Notes: generated by a model not told the origin, from the letters alone. A DNA stretch of 12,956 nucleotides from an uncultured Candidatus Saccharibacteria bacterium (GCA_938041005.1 CALHZJ010000032.1:1-12956), one strand, 5' to 3'; shown: positions 1-7,272, counted from the stretch's first letter. Made by a program: numbers and translations.

Positions 1-530
1 TAATTGGAATTAGCTTTTAAAAATGAAATCATATTATTTTTTGTTATATTAGAACTATCAATATAATACTTATCAAATAATTCTTTTTTTATTTTTAAAC
101 TTTTAAATTGAAGTTTAGAAAACCACTTTTTATTTATAAGTCCATAAGACATATTAATTGATGATTCTATAAGTTTATTTGTCATTTTCATTGGACACAC
201 CAAAGCACTTTCAATTATTGTATATTCACATATATTGTCTCTTTTTGACAATATATCTAATAAAATTTGTGCTCCTAATGAAAGTCCTCCTATAAGTTTA
301 ACATTTCCGTTATAATTATTATCAATATATTCAATTATTTCATTTGCATTACTTTCAATAGAAGTAAAATCTCTATCACTTCCTGAATGACCATCTAATA
401 TTGGTAATATTACATGATAATCACTTTTTAATATTTCTGACACTTCTTCATAATTCCACCATGATAATCCACCACCATGTAATAACATAATAATATCTTT
501 ATTAGATTTTCCATATTCTTTAACTATCAT
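1..530 (-). CDS. Alpha/beta hydrolase, N-terminal 176 codons, runs off the left edge
   Basis: Read from ATG at 530-528, the frame stays open to the window edge, so the C-terminus is missing. The start of the protein shows an HGGG oxyanion-hole motif at about residue 18, followed by SWWNY, and a GLSLG nucleophile elbow (GxSxG, presumed catalytic Ser) near residue 83. Both are standard for soluble alpha/beta hydrolases (esterase/lipase/MenH-like); the substrate cannot be told, and the catalytic His lies beyond the edge. AAGGGGTG 7 bases upstream of the ATG is a strong ribosome-binding site. Base composition is about 23% GC with AT-ending codons, quite unlike the ~45% GC ribosomal genes beside it. 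The style is that of low-GC Firmicutes. It is probably from another genome, by misassembly or transfer. TGG is used for Trp and no in-frame TGA occurs, so no altered code is indicated. Confidence 0.8.
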   Translation of the reverse strand, partial: MIVKEYGKSNKDIIMLLHGGGLSWWNYEEVSEILKSDYHVILPILDGHSGSDRDFTSIESNANEIIEYIDNNYNGNVKLIGGLSLGAQILLDILSKRDNICEYTIIESALVCPMKMTNKLIESSINMSYGLINKKWFSKLQFKSLKIKKELFDKYYIDSSNITKNNMISFLKANSN

Positions 531-536
531 AAAATC

Positions 537-555
537 ACCCCTTAGTTAAATTATA
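537..555 (-). promoter_or_regulatory. -10 box and Shine-Dalgarno of the hydrolase gene
   Basis: TATAAT lies on the minus strand at 555-550 and AAGGGGTG at 544-537, giving a very short predicted leader before the ATG at 530. No good -35 hexamer is seen 16-18 bases upstream. This may be because the -35 region was replaced at the GC-content junction just upstream. Confidence 0.5.
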
Positions 556-573
556 CTATCTCTGCATAGATAG
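556..573. repeat. Inverted repeat CTATCT-N6-AGATAG at the composition boundary
   Basis: There are perfect 6-bp arms at 556-561 and 568-573 with a CTGCAT spacer. It abuts the hydrolase -10 box and lies where the AT-rich DNA meets the rpsH terminator. It could be an operator for the hydrolase promoter, or a palindrome involved in forming the junction. Six-base arms in AT-rich DNA can also occur by chance. Confidence 0.4.
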
Positions 574-576
574 ATA

Positions 577-613
577 TAAAAAATAAACGCCCTGCAATGA
601 GGACGTTTATTTG
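577..613 (-). terminator. Intrinsic terminator after rpsH
   Basis: The arms at 601-612 and 581-592 pair over 12 bp, with loop 593-600, followed on the minus strand by a U-rich run. The one non-Watson-Crick pair is G-U in the minus-strand RNA but C-A in the plus-strand RNA, so the structure is built for minus-strand transcription. It begins 14 bases past the rpsH stop and closes the ribosomal operon. Confidence 0.85.
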
Positions 614-626
614 ATTTGCGTGAGGC

Positions 627-1028
627 TTAGTAAACCTTCAACAACAATTCACCACCAAGTTTAGCCTTGGCTGCTTCGGCACCAGTCATGACACCTTTTG
701 ATGTTGAGATAAGTACCAAACCGCGACCACTCTTTACCTTTGGAATCTCGCTAGCGCCGACGTAAACGCGACGACCAGGTTTTGAGATGCGGGTAATTTC
801 GTTGATGGTGCTGTTAGTTCCTTTTTCATTGATAGTAACTACCAACACGCCGCGAGGCTTAGCATCTTCCAGCTTGACGTCTGCCAAGTAGCCGTTTTTA
901 ACTAATTGTTCAGCGATAACTTTCTTCATCTTGCTGGACGGAACACGAACTTCCGTTTTGCCAACCAATTTCGCATTACGGATGCGAGTCAGAAGGTCGG
1001 CGATTGGGTCTGTAGTTTGCATAGACAT
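627..1028 (-). CDS. rpsH: 30S ribosomal protein S8
   Basis: S8 is a primary 16S rRNA-binding protein of the small-subunit platform (helix 21) and in many bacteria represses the spc operon by binding its own mRNA. The 133-residue product is full length. It has the family N-terminus (TDPIADLLTRIRNA) and the C-terminal block ISTSKGVMTGAEA...GGELL that contacts rRNA. The start ATG at 1028 follows AGGAAAGGAG at a normal distance. It is the last gene of the run here. In most bacteria rplF, rplR, rpsE and rplO follow at once, but here a terminator comes 14 bases after the stop, so the rest of the spc set must lie elsewhere or has been cut off. Confidence 0.97.
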   Translation of the reverse strand: MSMQTTDPIADLLTRIRNAKLVGKTEVRVPSSKMKKVIAEQLVKNGYLADVKLEDAKPRGVLVVTINEKGTNSTINEITRISKPGRRVYVGASEIPKVKSGRGLVLISTSKGVMTGAEAAKAKLGGELLLKVY

Positions 1029-1048
1029 ATTCTAATCTCCTTTCCTTC

Positions 1049-1318
1049 TTACCAACTACTCTTTGTTATGCCTGGGATTTCACCCTTGGCTGCTTTTTCG
1101 CGGAAATTGATACGGCTCAAGCCGAACTGACGCATGTAGCCGCGTGGGCGACCAGAGATGCTATCACGGTTCTTGTGCCTGGTTGGACTAGAATTGCGAG
1201 GCAATTTCTGCAAACCATCGAGGTCGCCAAGTTCTTTCAACTCAGCACGCTTGGCTGCAAACTTAGCAATCATCTTCATACGCTTCTTATCACGAGCGAC
1301 CATTGATTTCTTAGCCAT
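1049..1318 (-). CDS. rpsN: 30S ribosomal protein S14, zinc-free form
   Basis: S14 sits in the head of the small subunit beside S3 and S10. The 89-residue product is the long, cysteine-free (C-minus) type: it has no CxxC zinc-ribbon pairs and contains the typical SGRPRGYMRQFGLSR block followed by REKAAKGEIPGITKSSW at the end. The ATG overlaps the rplE stop by one base (TAATG), a usual sign of translational coupling. It lies between rplE and rpsH as in the canonical spc order. Confidence 0.97.
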   Translation of the reverse strand: MAKKSMVARDKKRMKMIAKFAAKRAELKELGDLDGLQKLPRNSSPTRHKNRDSISGRPRGYMRQFGLSRINFREKAAKGEIPGITKSSW

Positions 1319-1902
1319 TACTTGACGCCTCCTTTCTTCTCAAACGGCATGCCGAATTTTTCTAGCAACGCCTTAGAAGCTTCCTTGTTGCCGTTCTTGA
1401 TAACAAATGTGACCTGCAAACCGTGCAAAACCTGAGTTTCCTCAAACGTCAATTCTGGGAAAATCGATTGCTCGGTGATACCTAGATTGTAATTGCCACC
1501 TTTATCAAACTTTAAGCCAACGCCATGGAAGTCGCGAACACGAGGCAAAGCAACGTTAATCAAACGATCCATGAACTCGTACATACGAGCGCCGCGCAAA
1601 GTTACGCTAACACCAATTGGCGCGCCCATACCTTTACGAATGCTAAATGTCGCGATTGATTTTTTGGCTTGTCGAGCCACTGGTGCTTGACCGGTGATTT
1701 TCTCGACAGTGTTTTTGACAATTTCGAAATGACGCTTGTCATCTTTCTTTTTGCCGGTACCAACGCTCACGACGATCTTTTCCAAAGCTGGCACTTCATG
1801 CACGTTCTTTAGATTCAATTCGGCTTGTAGTTCCTTAAGGTAAGTTCCTTGATACAAGGCTTTCAAGCGAGGAGCTGGCACGACAGTTTTCTTTTCTGCC
1901 AT
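1318..1902 (-). CDS. rplE: 50S ribosomal protein L5
   Basis: L5 binds 5S rRNA in the central protuberance and touches P-site tRNA and S13 of the small subunit. The product has 194 residues, about 15 longer than E. coli L5, with most of the extra length as a basic N-terminal extension. Family blocks are clear: EKIVVSVGTG near residue 42, ITGQAPVARQAKKSIATFSIRKG, RLINVALPRVRDF and the GGNYNLGITEQSIFPE region. It overlaps rplX upstream and rpsN downstream by one base each (TAATG). Confidence 0.97.
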   Translation of the reverse strand: MAEKKTVVPAPRLKALYQGTYLKELQAELNLKNVHEVPALEKIVVSVGTGKKKDDKRHFEIVKNTVEKITGQAPVARQAKKSIATFSIRKGMGAPIGVSVTLRGARMYEFMDRLINVALPRVRDFHGVGLKFDKGGNYNLGITEQSIFPELTFEETQVLHGLQVTFVIKNGNKEASKALLEKFGMPFEKKGGVK

Positions 1903-2222
1903 TATTTAATCTCCTTATTTTTTACCTGGCGAGCAACACGAGTTTTGCCGCCGTCAGCATTCTTTACTAAACCAACCCGACTGGTTTTGCCTGATTTCTC
2001 ATCAACAACCAAAGCGACTTTGCTGATATCCATTGGTACGTGAATATCTTTTTTGCCGCCTTTTGGATTGTACTGGCTTGGCTTAACGTGGCGATGTCCA
2101 ACGCCAACACCTTCAACCAAAACAGTTTGGTCTTTGGTGTTAACTTTTAGAACTTTACCAGTTGTGCCTTTATTTTTACCAGCAATAATTTTTACGGTAT
2201 CGTCTTTATGAATACGAGCCAT
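1902..2222 (-). CDS. rplX: 50S ribosomal protein L24
   Basis: L24 is an assembly-initiating protein that binds the 5' domain of 23S rRNA near the exit tunnel. The 106-residue product opens with a KOW motif (KDDTVKIIAGKNKGTTGKVLKV, about residues 6-28) and carries the VKPSQYNPKGGKKD stretch seen in bacterial L24. The ATG shares a base with the rplN stop. The C-terminal tail is short and basic. Confidence 0.96.
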   Translation of the reverse strand: MARIHKDDTVKIIAGKNKGTTGKVLKVNTKDQTVLVEGVGVGHRHVKPSQYNPKGGKKDIHVPMDISKVALVVDEKSGKTSRVGLVKNADGGKTRVARQVKNKEIK

Positions 2223-2590
2223 TAGAGTACCTCCGGAGCTAAGCTGACGATCTTCATGTAGCCCATATCGCGAAGTTCGCGTGGAACTGGACCGAAGACA
2301 CGAGTAGCTTTTGGCTGCTTGTCATCGTTGATAATCACTACGGCATTGTCGTCAAAACAGATTGTTGAGCCGTCTTTGCGATGAATTTGATCGCGAGTAC
2401 GAACAACTACAGCCTTAACAACAGATTTTTTCTTAACGTTACCGGTTGGGCTAGCATCTTTTACCGAGCAGACGATTACGTCGCCAACGCGAGCGTAACG
2501 GCGTCGTGTGCCACCAAGAACGCGGATACACAAAACTTCCCTAGCACCTGAGTTGTCGGCTACCTTAAGGCGAGATTCTTGTTGGATCAT
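2222..2590 (-). CDS. rplN: 50S ribosomal protein L14
   Basis: L14 lies at the subunit interface, beside L19, and is the docking site for the silencing factor RsfS in bacteria. The 122-residue length is exactly that of the family. MIQQESRLKVADNSGA at the start and the C-terminal GPVPRELR...YMKIVSLAPEVL are diagnostic. The start overlaps the rpsQ stop by four bases (ATGA), so the S10 and spc gene sets are fused here with no promoter gap between them. Confidence 0.98.
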   Translation of the reverse strand: MIQQESRLKVADNSGAREVLCIRVLGGTRRRYARVGDVIVCSVKDASPTGNVKKKSVVKAVVVRTRDQIHRKDGSTICFDDNAVVIINDDKQPKATRVFGPVPRELRDMGYMKIVSLAPEVL

Positions 2591-2898
2591 TTGTCGTCCT
2601 CCTTAGCCTCTTCCTTAGTTTCGCCAGAAACTTCATCCTTTAGTTTGATAGAACCGCGAGACTTTTCAATCACCTTAACTAGAGTAAAGCTCTTAGTCTT
2701 GGAAATTGGGCGAGTCTCTTCGATTTGCACCTTGTCGCCTTCACCTGCTTCGTTGGTTTCATCGTGAGCAGTGTATTTGCGAGTCACGGTGTACTGCTTG
2801 CCGTATAGCGGATGCGTTTCGCGGCTAGTGACCGTCACGGTGATGGTCTTGTCGCGCTTGGCACTCGTTACGACGCCAATCAATGTTCGTCGGGCCAT
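2587..2898 (-). CDS. rpsQ: 30S ribosomal protein S17 with an acidic tail
   Basis: S17 is a primary binder of the 16S 5' domain, with an OB fold. The 103-residue product has the usual core: TLIGVVTSAKRDKTITV, the HPLYGKQYTVTRKYTAHDE block and the VQIEETRPISKTKSFTLV strand. It is followed by about 20 extra residues rich in Glu, Asp and Lys (from about residue 84). The acidic tail is absent from E. coli S17 (about 84 residues). The start shares a base with the rpmC stop. Confidence 0.97.
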   Translation of the reverse strand: MARRTLIGVVTSAKRDKTITVTVTSRETHPLYGKQYTVTRKYTAHDETNEAGEGDKVQIEETRPISKTKSFTLVKVIEKSRGSIKLKDEVSGETKEEAKEDDK

Positions 2899-3107
2899 TA
2901 CTTGCTCTCCTTTGTATTATTAATTTGTGTCAGCAGGCGTGCAATTTCCTTTCGGAGTGAACGCAACGCTTTTGGATTAACTAATTCGCCAGCAGCGTGA
3001 GAACGTTTTGCCTGAAGTAGGTCGTTTCGCTTTTCAGCCAATTCCTTCTTCAAATCGTCAATCGTCTTAACAACTGCCGCTTTAACAGATTTCTTCGTTT
3101 CAGCCAT
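2898..3107 (-). CDS. rpmC: 50S ribosomal protein L29
   Basis: L29 is a small two-helix protein near the polypeptide exit, next to L23 and part of the docking area for trigger factor and SRP. The product is 69 residues. The core KTIDDLKKELAEKRNDL and the second helix LRSLRKEIARLLTQIN match the family; about 14 basic residues precede it. It is packed between rplP (zero-base gap) and rpsQ (one-base overlap). Position in the operon supports the call as strongly as the sequence does. Confidence 0.94.
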   Translation of the reverse strand: MAETKKSVKAAVVKTIDDLKKELAEKRNDLLQAKRSHAAGELVNPKALRSLRKEIARLLTQINNTKESK

Positions 3108-3521
3108 TTATGCGTCCTCCCGCTTGATGAACTTACATTTGACTGGCAATTTGTGGCTAGCCAGACGCATTGCTTCGCGAGCGACTTCCTCTGAAACACC
3201 CTGCATCTCAAACAGAACAGTACCAGCCTTTACCTTAGCAACGAAGAATTCTGGGTTACCTTTACCGCCACCCATCTTCAAGCCAAGTGGCTTTCGGGTA
3301 ACTGGAGTGTGAGGGAAGATTCGAATCCAAATCTTACCGCCACGCTTGATGTAACGAGTCATCGCCTGACGAGCAGACTCGATTTGGCGGGAGTTGATGC
3401 GCTCATTTGATTGTGATTGCAATGCAAAGTCGCCGAACGCGATGTAATTGCCACGAGTTGCTTGACCGCGGTTTTTTCCAATACGCACTTTGCGGTGCTT
3501 AGTTTTCTTTGGTAACAGCAT
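3108..3521 (-). CDS. rplP: 50S ribosomal protein L16
   Basis: L16 organises the A-site tRNA region of the large subunit. The 137-residue product has the family start (MLLPKKTKHRK), the GDFALQS block, and RGGKIWIRIFPHTPVTRKP near residue 60. At the loop that reads RMGxGKG in E. coli and B. subtilis, this protein has LKMGGGKG. The Arg hydroxylated by RoxA in E. coli (Arg81) therefore aligns with Lys82. The gene abuts rpsC and rpmC with no spacer. Confidence 0.97.
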   Translation of the reverse strand: MLLPKKTKHRKVRIGKNRGQATRGNYIAFGDFALQSQSNERINSRQIESARQAMTRYIKRGGKIWIRIFPHTPVTRKPLGLKMGGGKGNPEFFVAKVKAGTVLFEMQGVSEEVAREAMRLASHKLPVKCKFIKREDA

Positions 3522-4157
3522 TTAGCGACTCCTTTCTCCCTTATAAATCCACACTTTCACGCCAATGATACCAGCTGGTGTCTGAGCGCGAGCACAGTGG
3601 AAGTCAATATCAGCGCGCAAGGTGTGTAGAGGCACTGAGCCTTCAATTACCTTTTCGCGACGTGCCATTTCAGCGCCGTTCAAACGACCAGCCACCTCAA
3701 TACGAATACCTTTAGCGCCAGCATTCATGGTGTTTTGTGCGGTCATTTTAGTTGCACGGCGGAAGTTGATTCGGCGCTCCAATTGGCGAGCGATATTCTC
3801 AGCTACCAATTTGGCTGCCAATTCTGGACGGCGAACTTCTTCAATGTTGATACGAACTGGCTGACCAGCGATCTTCTCAACTTGCTTCTTCAATTCGTTC
3901 ACGCCAGCACCGCCGCGACCGATAACAACACCAGCTTTTGCTGTGTGAATTGTAATCGTGATCAAGTTAGCGCTACGCTCAATCTCAATGCGATTGATAG
4001 TTGGGCGTGAGGCAAATTTCTTTTCAATCAACTCGCGGATTTCGTGATCCTGACGAATCGCCTCTGCAAACTCTTTTTTATTGGCCGTAAACCAACGAGA
4101 GCTCCAGTTCTTATTGACCTGTAGGCGGAAGTTGATTGGATTCACTTTTTGACCCAT
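3522..4157 (-). CDS. rpsC: 30S ribosomal protein S3
   Basis: S3 lines the mRNA entry tunnel of the 30S head and takes part in mRNA unwinding. The 211-residue product starts MGQKVNPINFRL. It has a KH domain with the GxxG loop (VVIGRGGAGVNELKKQVEKI, around residues 77-96) and the C-terminal domain ending GIIGVKVWIYKGE. It is shorter than the 233 residues of E. coli, lacking the extended tail. GAGG is present before the ATG, and the gene abuts its neighbours on both sides. Confidence 0.98.
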   Translation of the reverse strand: MGQKVNPINFRLQVNKNWSSRWFTANKKEFAEAIRQDHEIRELIEKKFASRPTINRIEIERSANLITITIHTAKAGVVIGRGGAGVNELKKQVEKIAGQPVRINIEEVRRPELAAKLVAENIARQLERRINFRRATKMTAQNTMNAGAKGIRIEVAGRLNGAEMARREKVIEGSVPLHTLRADIDFHCARAQTPAGIIGVKVWIYKGERSR

Positions 4158-4616
4158 TTACTTCTCCTCCTTTTTTGCTGCCGGTTTAGCGGCTTTTTTA
4201 GCTGCAGGCTTAGCGGCTTTTGCTTCCGCCTTAGCTTCGGCCTTTTTTGCAGGCGCTTTCTTTGGCTTTTCTGTACCAGTTACTTCAACCAAAATATTTG
4301 AAGTCTTTTTCTGGAATGGCAAAGCGCGGCCACGTGATGCAGGCTTAAAGCGGCGCAAACGTGTACCAGTAGTAACACTCAAAGTAGTAATTACCAAACT
4401 TTTAGCGTCCAAGTCGTGGTTATTAATAGCGTTTGCCTTAGCGCTTTCGATAGCCTTCTTAACTGGGCTAGCAGCGCGCTTTGGAACGTGCTCTAAGATA
4501 ACTAGCGCATCAGCTACAGTACGACCTCGCACTAATGCTGCAACTAGACTTACCTTACGTGGTGCCTGGTCAACACCTTTAGCGTAAGCACGGACAGTAT
4601 AAGTTGTATCAGCCAT
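4158..4616 (-). CDS. rplV: 50S ribosomal protein L22 with a Lys/Ala-rich tail
   Basis: L22 binds all domains of 23S rRNA, and its beta-hairpin lines the exit tunnel. The core spans residues 1-113. The hairpin tip is RLRRFKPASRGRALPF (about 86-101), the region where macrolide-resistance changes occur in other bacteria. Residues 115-152 form an added tail built of AKK, AEAK and AAKPAAKK units, two of the last in tandem; these are mirrored by repeats in the DNA. Such basic low-complexity tails are common on ribosomal proteins of reduced genomes and probably bind rRNA. A two-base gap follows rpsS. Confidence 0.96.
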   Translation of the reverse strand: MADTTYTVRAYAKGVDQAPRKVSLVAALVRGRTVADALVILEHVPKRAASPVKKAIESAKANAINNHDLDAKSLVITTLSVTTGTRLRRFKPASRGRALPFQKKTSNILVEVTGTEKPKKAPAKKAEAKAEAKAAKPAAKKAAKPAAKKEEK

Positions 4617-4618
4617 GA

Positions 4619-4885
4619 TTACTTCTTATCCTTTCCACCGTGTTTACGGAATTTACGAGTTGGACTAAACTCACCGAGCTTATGACCAACCATGTTTTCG
4701 GTAATCAGCACTGGTACGTGCACTCTACCGTTGTGAACAGCAATCGTTCGACCAACCATCTCTGGTGTAATAGTCGAAGCGCGCGCCCACGTTTTGATAA
4801 CGGTTCGATCGTCAAGGCTAAGAGCAGCAATTTTCTTTGCTAGCTTTACATCGACGAATGGACCTTTCTTTAATGAACGACTCAT
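4619..4885 (-). CDS. rpsS: 30S ribosomal protein S19
   Basis: S19 lies in the 30S head, forms a complex with S13 and contacts the large subunit. The 88-residue product begins MSRSLKKGPFVD and contains IKTWARASTITPEMVGRTIAVHNG and the ENMVGHKLGEFSPTR motif, all typical. The start follows the rplB stop by six bases. No irregularities were seen. Confidence 0.98.
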   Translation of the reverse strand: MSRSLKKGPFVDVKLAKKIAALSLDDRTVIKTWARASTITPEMVGRTIAVHNGRVHVPVLITENMVGHKLGEFSPTRKFRKHGGKDKK

Positions 4886-4891
4886 CGTGAT

Positions 4892-5731
4892 TTACCTCTT
4901 CCTCTTCGCGTCGTGACGCGTGCGTACGATTAATTTATTCGAGCCTTTACGGCGACGAGTTCGATAACCTAATGTCAATTGACCCCAAGGAGTACGTGGT
5001 GCTTTACCAGTACCGTGGCGACCACCGTCACCACCACCATGTGGGTGGTCTGCGGCGTTCATAACGACACCACGAACGGTTGGGCGAATACCCTTGCGAC
5101 GTTTGCGACCAGCTGAACCGATCTTAACATTTTGGTGCTGGACGTTACCGACTACACCGATAGCAGCGGTAGCTTCCAAGCGAACTTTGCGAACTTCGCC
5201 AGATGGCAATTTGATAGTTGCATAGTTGCCTTCTTTTGCCATCAACTGAGCTTTAGCACCGGCAGCGCGTACCATTTGTGCGCCCTTACCAGCGGTCAAC
5301 TCAATAGCGTAAATCATCGTACCAACAGGAATAACTGACAATGGCAAGCGGTTTGAAGCCTCAATTGGAGCTTCTTCACCAGTTCGGATAGTTTTACCCT
5401 TAACCATTGAGGTGTCAGCCAAGATGTAGTGGTACAAATTGTACTGATCCTTAACTCGAGCAATACGAGCTGAGCGGTTTGGATCGTATTCGATTTCTTC
5501 AATCGTCAAGGTCAAGCCTGCTGGCAAATTGTGATTCACCAAGCGGTAGTGACGACGAACGCCGCCTCCGCGATGACGAACAGTAATTCGACCTTGGTTG
5601 TTGCGACCGGCATTTTGCTTTTTAGCTTTAATCAGACTTTTAAGAGGTTTTCTTGTTGTAATGTCTGACAAATCCTGACTCGTCATGCCGCGACGAGCAG
5701 GAGTGGTTGGATTGTAAGCTTTCACTGGCAT
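4892..5731 (-). CDS. rplB: 50S ribosomal protein L2
   Basis: L2 is a primary 23S rRNA-binding protein needed for subunit joining and peptidyl-transferase activity. At 279 residues it is full length. The OB and SH3-like domains carry IEYDPNRSARIA (about 79-90). The C-terminal loop reads NAADHPHGGGDGGRHG, with His229 at the position implicated in peptidyl transfer in E. coli (DHPHGGG). It ends in a run of Arg and Lys. The ATG lies six bases past the rplB-side SD, and the stop precedes rpsS by six bases. Confidence 0.98.
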   Translation of the reverse strand: MPVKAYNPTTPARRGMTSQDLSDITTRKPLKSLIKAKKQNAGRNNQGRITVRHRGGGVRRHYRLVNHNLPAGLTLTIEEIEYDPNRSARIARVKDQYNLYHYILADTSMVKGKTIRTGEEAPIEASNRLPLSVIPVGTMIYAIELTAGKGAQMVRAAGAKAQLMAKEGNYATIKLPSGEVRKVRLEATAAIGVVGNVQHQNVKIGSAGRKRRKGIRPTVRGVVMNAADHPHGGGDGGRHGTGKAPRTPWGQLTLGYRTRRRKGSNKLIVRTRHDAKRKR

Positions 5732-6051
5732 TACTTGGTCTCCTCCATCTGCTGCTCTACTGCGTCAAACACATCGAGCTTATCGCCTTCTTTCAGCGTC
5801 ACGTAAGCCTTCTTCCAATCCTTGCGCGTTGTTGTGCCAGGATAACGATTCTTGCCTCGTGAGAAGCGTACAGCCTTGCCGTCTTGTACTAAGGTTTTAA
5901 CCTTAACTACAGTAACGCCAAATTGCGCTTCTACAGCTGATTTGATTTCGTTCTTATTCAAGTTAAGTGGAACGCGTAGCACATATACACCGTTGGCGCT
6001 CTGTGCGTAAGCCTTTTCACTAACGCGTGGGATAATAATCGTCTGTTTCAT
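5731..6051 (-). CDS. rplW: 50S ribosomal protein L23
   Basis: L23 frames the exit of the nascent-peptide tunnel and is the main binding site for trigger factor. The product is 106 residues. The first strand IIPRVSEKAYAQSANGVYVLRV, the helix NKNEIKSAVEAQFGVTVVKVKT and the basic GKNRYPGTTTRKDWKKAYVTLKEGD block match the family. The stop shares a base with the rplB start (TAATG). A short acidic tail (EQQMEETK) follows the core. Confidence 0.96.
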   Translation of the reverse strand: MKQTIIIPRVSEKAYAQSANGVYVLRVPLNLNKNEIKSAVEAQFGVTVVKVKTLVQDGKAVRFSRGKNRYPGTTTRKDWKKAYVTLKEGDKLDVFDAVEQQMEETK

Positions 6052-6052
6052 A

Positions 6053-6652
6053 TTACGCTTCCTCCTTACCCAACCATGCAGTAATTACAGGTAGAGCTTT
6101 CGGTGTTATAACGATTGTATCCGCATTCAGAATGTGATAAACGCTTAGATAATTAGCGCGAACCACCAAAACGTTCTGAATATTGTTTGTAGCACGCATA
6201 AGTTCTGGCGTCTTCTCATCTACAACGATCAGAACACGGCGCTCGAACTTGTTGTCAGCTAGGAACGTTGCTACTTCCTTAGTCTTGCCAGTAGTCTTAA
6301 CGTCTTTGATGACAATTTTCTTAGCCTCGTTAGCTACAGTCAAAGCTTGGCGAACTGCCACTTTCTTAGCAGTCTTTGACAATTTTTTAGTGTAGTTTTC
6401 GTTACCACGTGGGCCAAATACCACACCGCCGCCGCGCCAGATTGGGTTACGGCTTGAGCCGAAACGTGCTCGACCAGTTCCCTTTTGCTTCCATGGTTTT
6501 TTACCACCACCAGAAACTTCGCCGCGCTGCTTGGTTGTAGCGCTAGCTAGGCGTGCGTTTGCCAAGTAGCTGTCATATGCCAATTTCAACAATTCGTGAT
6601 TTGGCACTTCCACAGCAAAAATGTCTTTAGGAAGTTTGGTTGAATCTGCCAT
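6053..6652 (-). CDS. rplD: 50S ribosomal protein L4
   Basis: L4 has a globular domain on the solvent side and a long loop reaching the narrowest part of the exit tunnel. In E. coli it also represses the S10 operon. The 199-residue product shows that loop at about residues 41-84, including GGGKKPWKQKGTGRAR and WRGGGVVFGPRG. The C-terminal half has the usual VLIVVDE, NNIQNVLVVRANYLSVYHIL and VITPKAL segments. A one-base gap precedes rplW. Whether it regulates its own operon here is unknown. Confidence 0.97.
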   Translation of the reverse strand: MADSTKLPKDIFAVEVPNHELLKLAYDSYLANARLASATTKQRGEVSGGGKKPWKQKGTGRARFGSSRNPIWRGGGVVFGPRGNENYTKKLSKTAKKVAVRQALTVANEAKKIVIKDVKTTGKTKEVATFLADNKFERRVLIVVDEKTPELMRATNNIQNVLVVRANYLSVYHILNADTIVITPKALPVITAWLGKEEA

Positions 6653-7266
6653 TACTTGTTACCTCCTAAAATAATCAGCCCCTTTCGTGGTCCAGGAACA
6701 GCGCCCTTAACCCCGATTAGATTGGTCTCTGGATCAACATATGCCACTTCCAAGTTCTTAACAGTAACACGTTCGTGACCCATGTGGCCAGCCATCGTCT
6801 TACCCTTGAAAACTTTTTGTGGATACATCGAGCCAATTGAACCTGGCTTACGAGTATTACCTTTACCACCGTGCGTCTTACGATGACGCTTAAAGTTGTG
6901 GCGTTTAATGGTTCCAGCGAAACCTTTACCTTTGCTGGTTCCGGTTGCATCGACAAAATCGCCGACTTCAAACGCGGAAACATTAATTTCACTGCCAACT
7001 TTCAGATCCTCTGGAATCTGGTCGACACGGAATTCCCGAATATGTTTCGGGGTCACTTGGGCTGGCTTAACGTGTCCAGCCACGGCCTTGCTCAGGTTCT
7101 TACCCTCTCCAAAAGCTACCTGTACCGCATTGTAACCGTCGGTTTCGACAGTCTTCACCTGAGTAACGGTGACAGGGCCGGCTTGGATCAGCGTTACCGG
7201 AATGGCTTTGCCGTCTTCAGCCAAGAGCTGGGTCATACCAAGTTTGGTACCGAGAAGTGTTTTCAC
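6652..7266 (-). CDS. rplC: 50S ribosomal protein L3, GTG start
   Basis: L3 is an early assembly protein that reaches the peptidyl-transferase centre through its central loop. The 204-residue product starts MKTLLGTKLGMTQ and has KGKGFAGTIKRHNFKR, GSIGSMYP and KVFKGKTMAGHMGHERVTVKN, all diagnostic. The start is GTG at 7266-7264, with GAGG four bases upstream; no in-frame ATG fits better. It is the first gene of the ribosomal run, and rpsJ, which normally precedes it in the same operon, is separated from it by three unrelated genes and about 1.7 kb. Confidence 0.97.
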   Translation of the reverse strand: MKTLLGTKLGMTQLLAEDGKAIPVTLIQAGPVTVTQVKTVETDGYNAVQVAFGEGKNLSKAVAGHVKPAQVTPKHIREFRVDQIPEDLKVGSEINVSAFEVGDFVDATGTSKGKGFAGTIKRHNFKRHRKTHGGKGNTRKPGSIGSMYPQKVFKGKTMAGHMGHERVTVKNLEVAYVDPETNLIGVKGAVPGPRKGLIILGGNK

Positions 7267-7272
7267 TTTTCC

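Noticed and set aside
1..530. Alternative genetic code (TGA read as Gly or Trp) in the AT-rich segment
   Set aside because: Trp is encoded by TGG and no in-frame TGA is found in the hydrolase frame, so there is no evidence for recoding.
4158..4290. Repeats at the 3' end of rplV as a mobile or CRISPR-like array
   Set aside because: They are short codon repeats encoding the Ala/Lys-rich tail, with no spacers.
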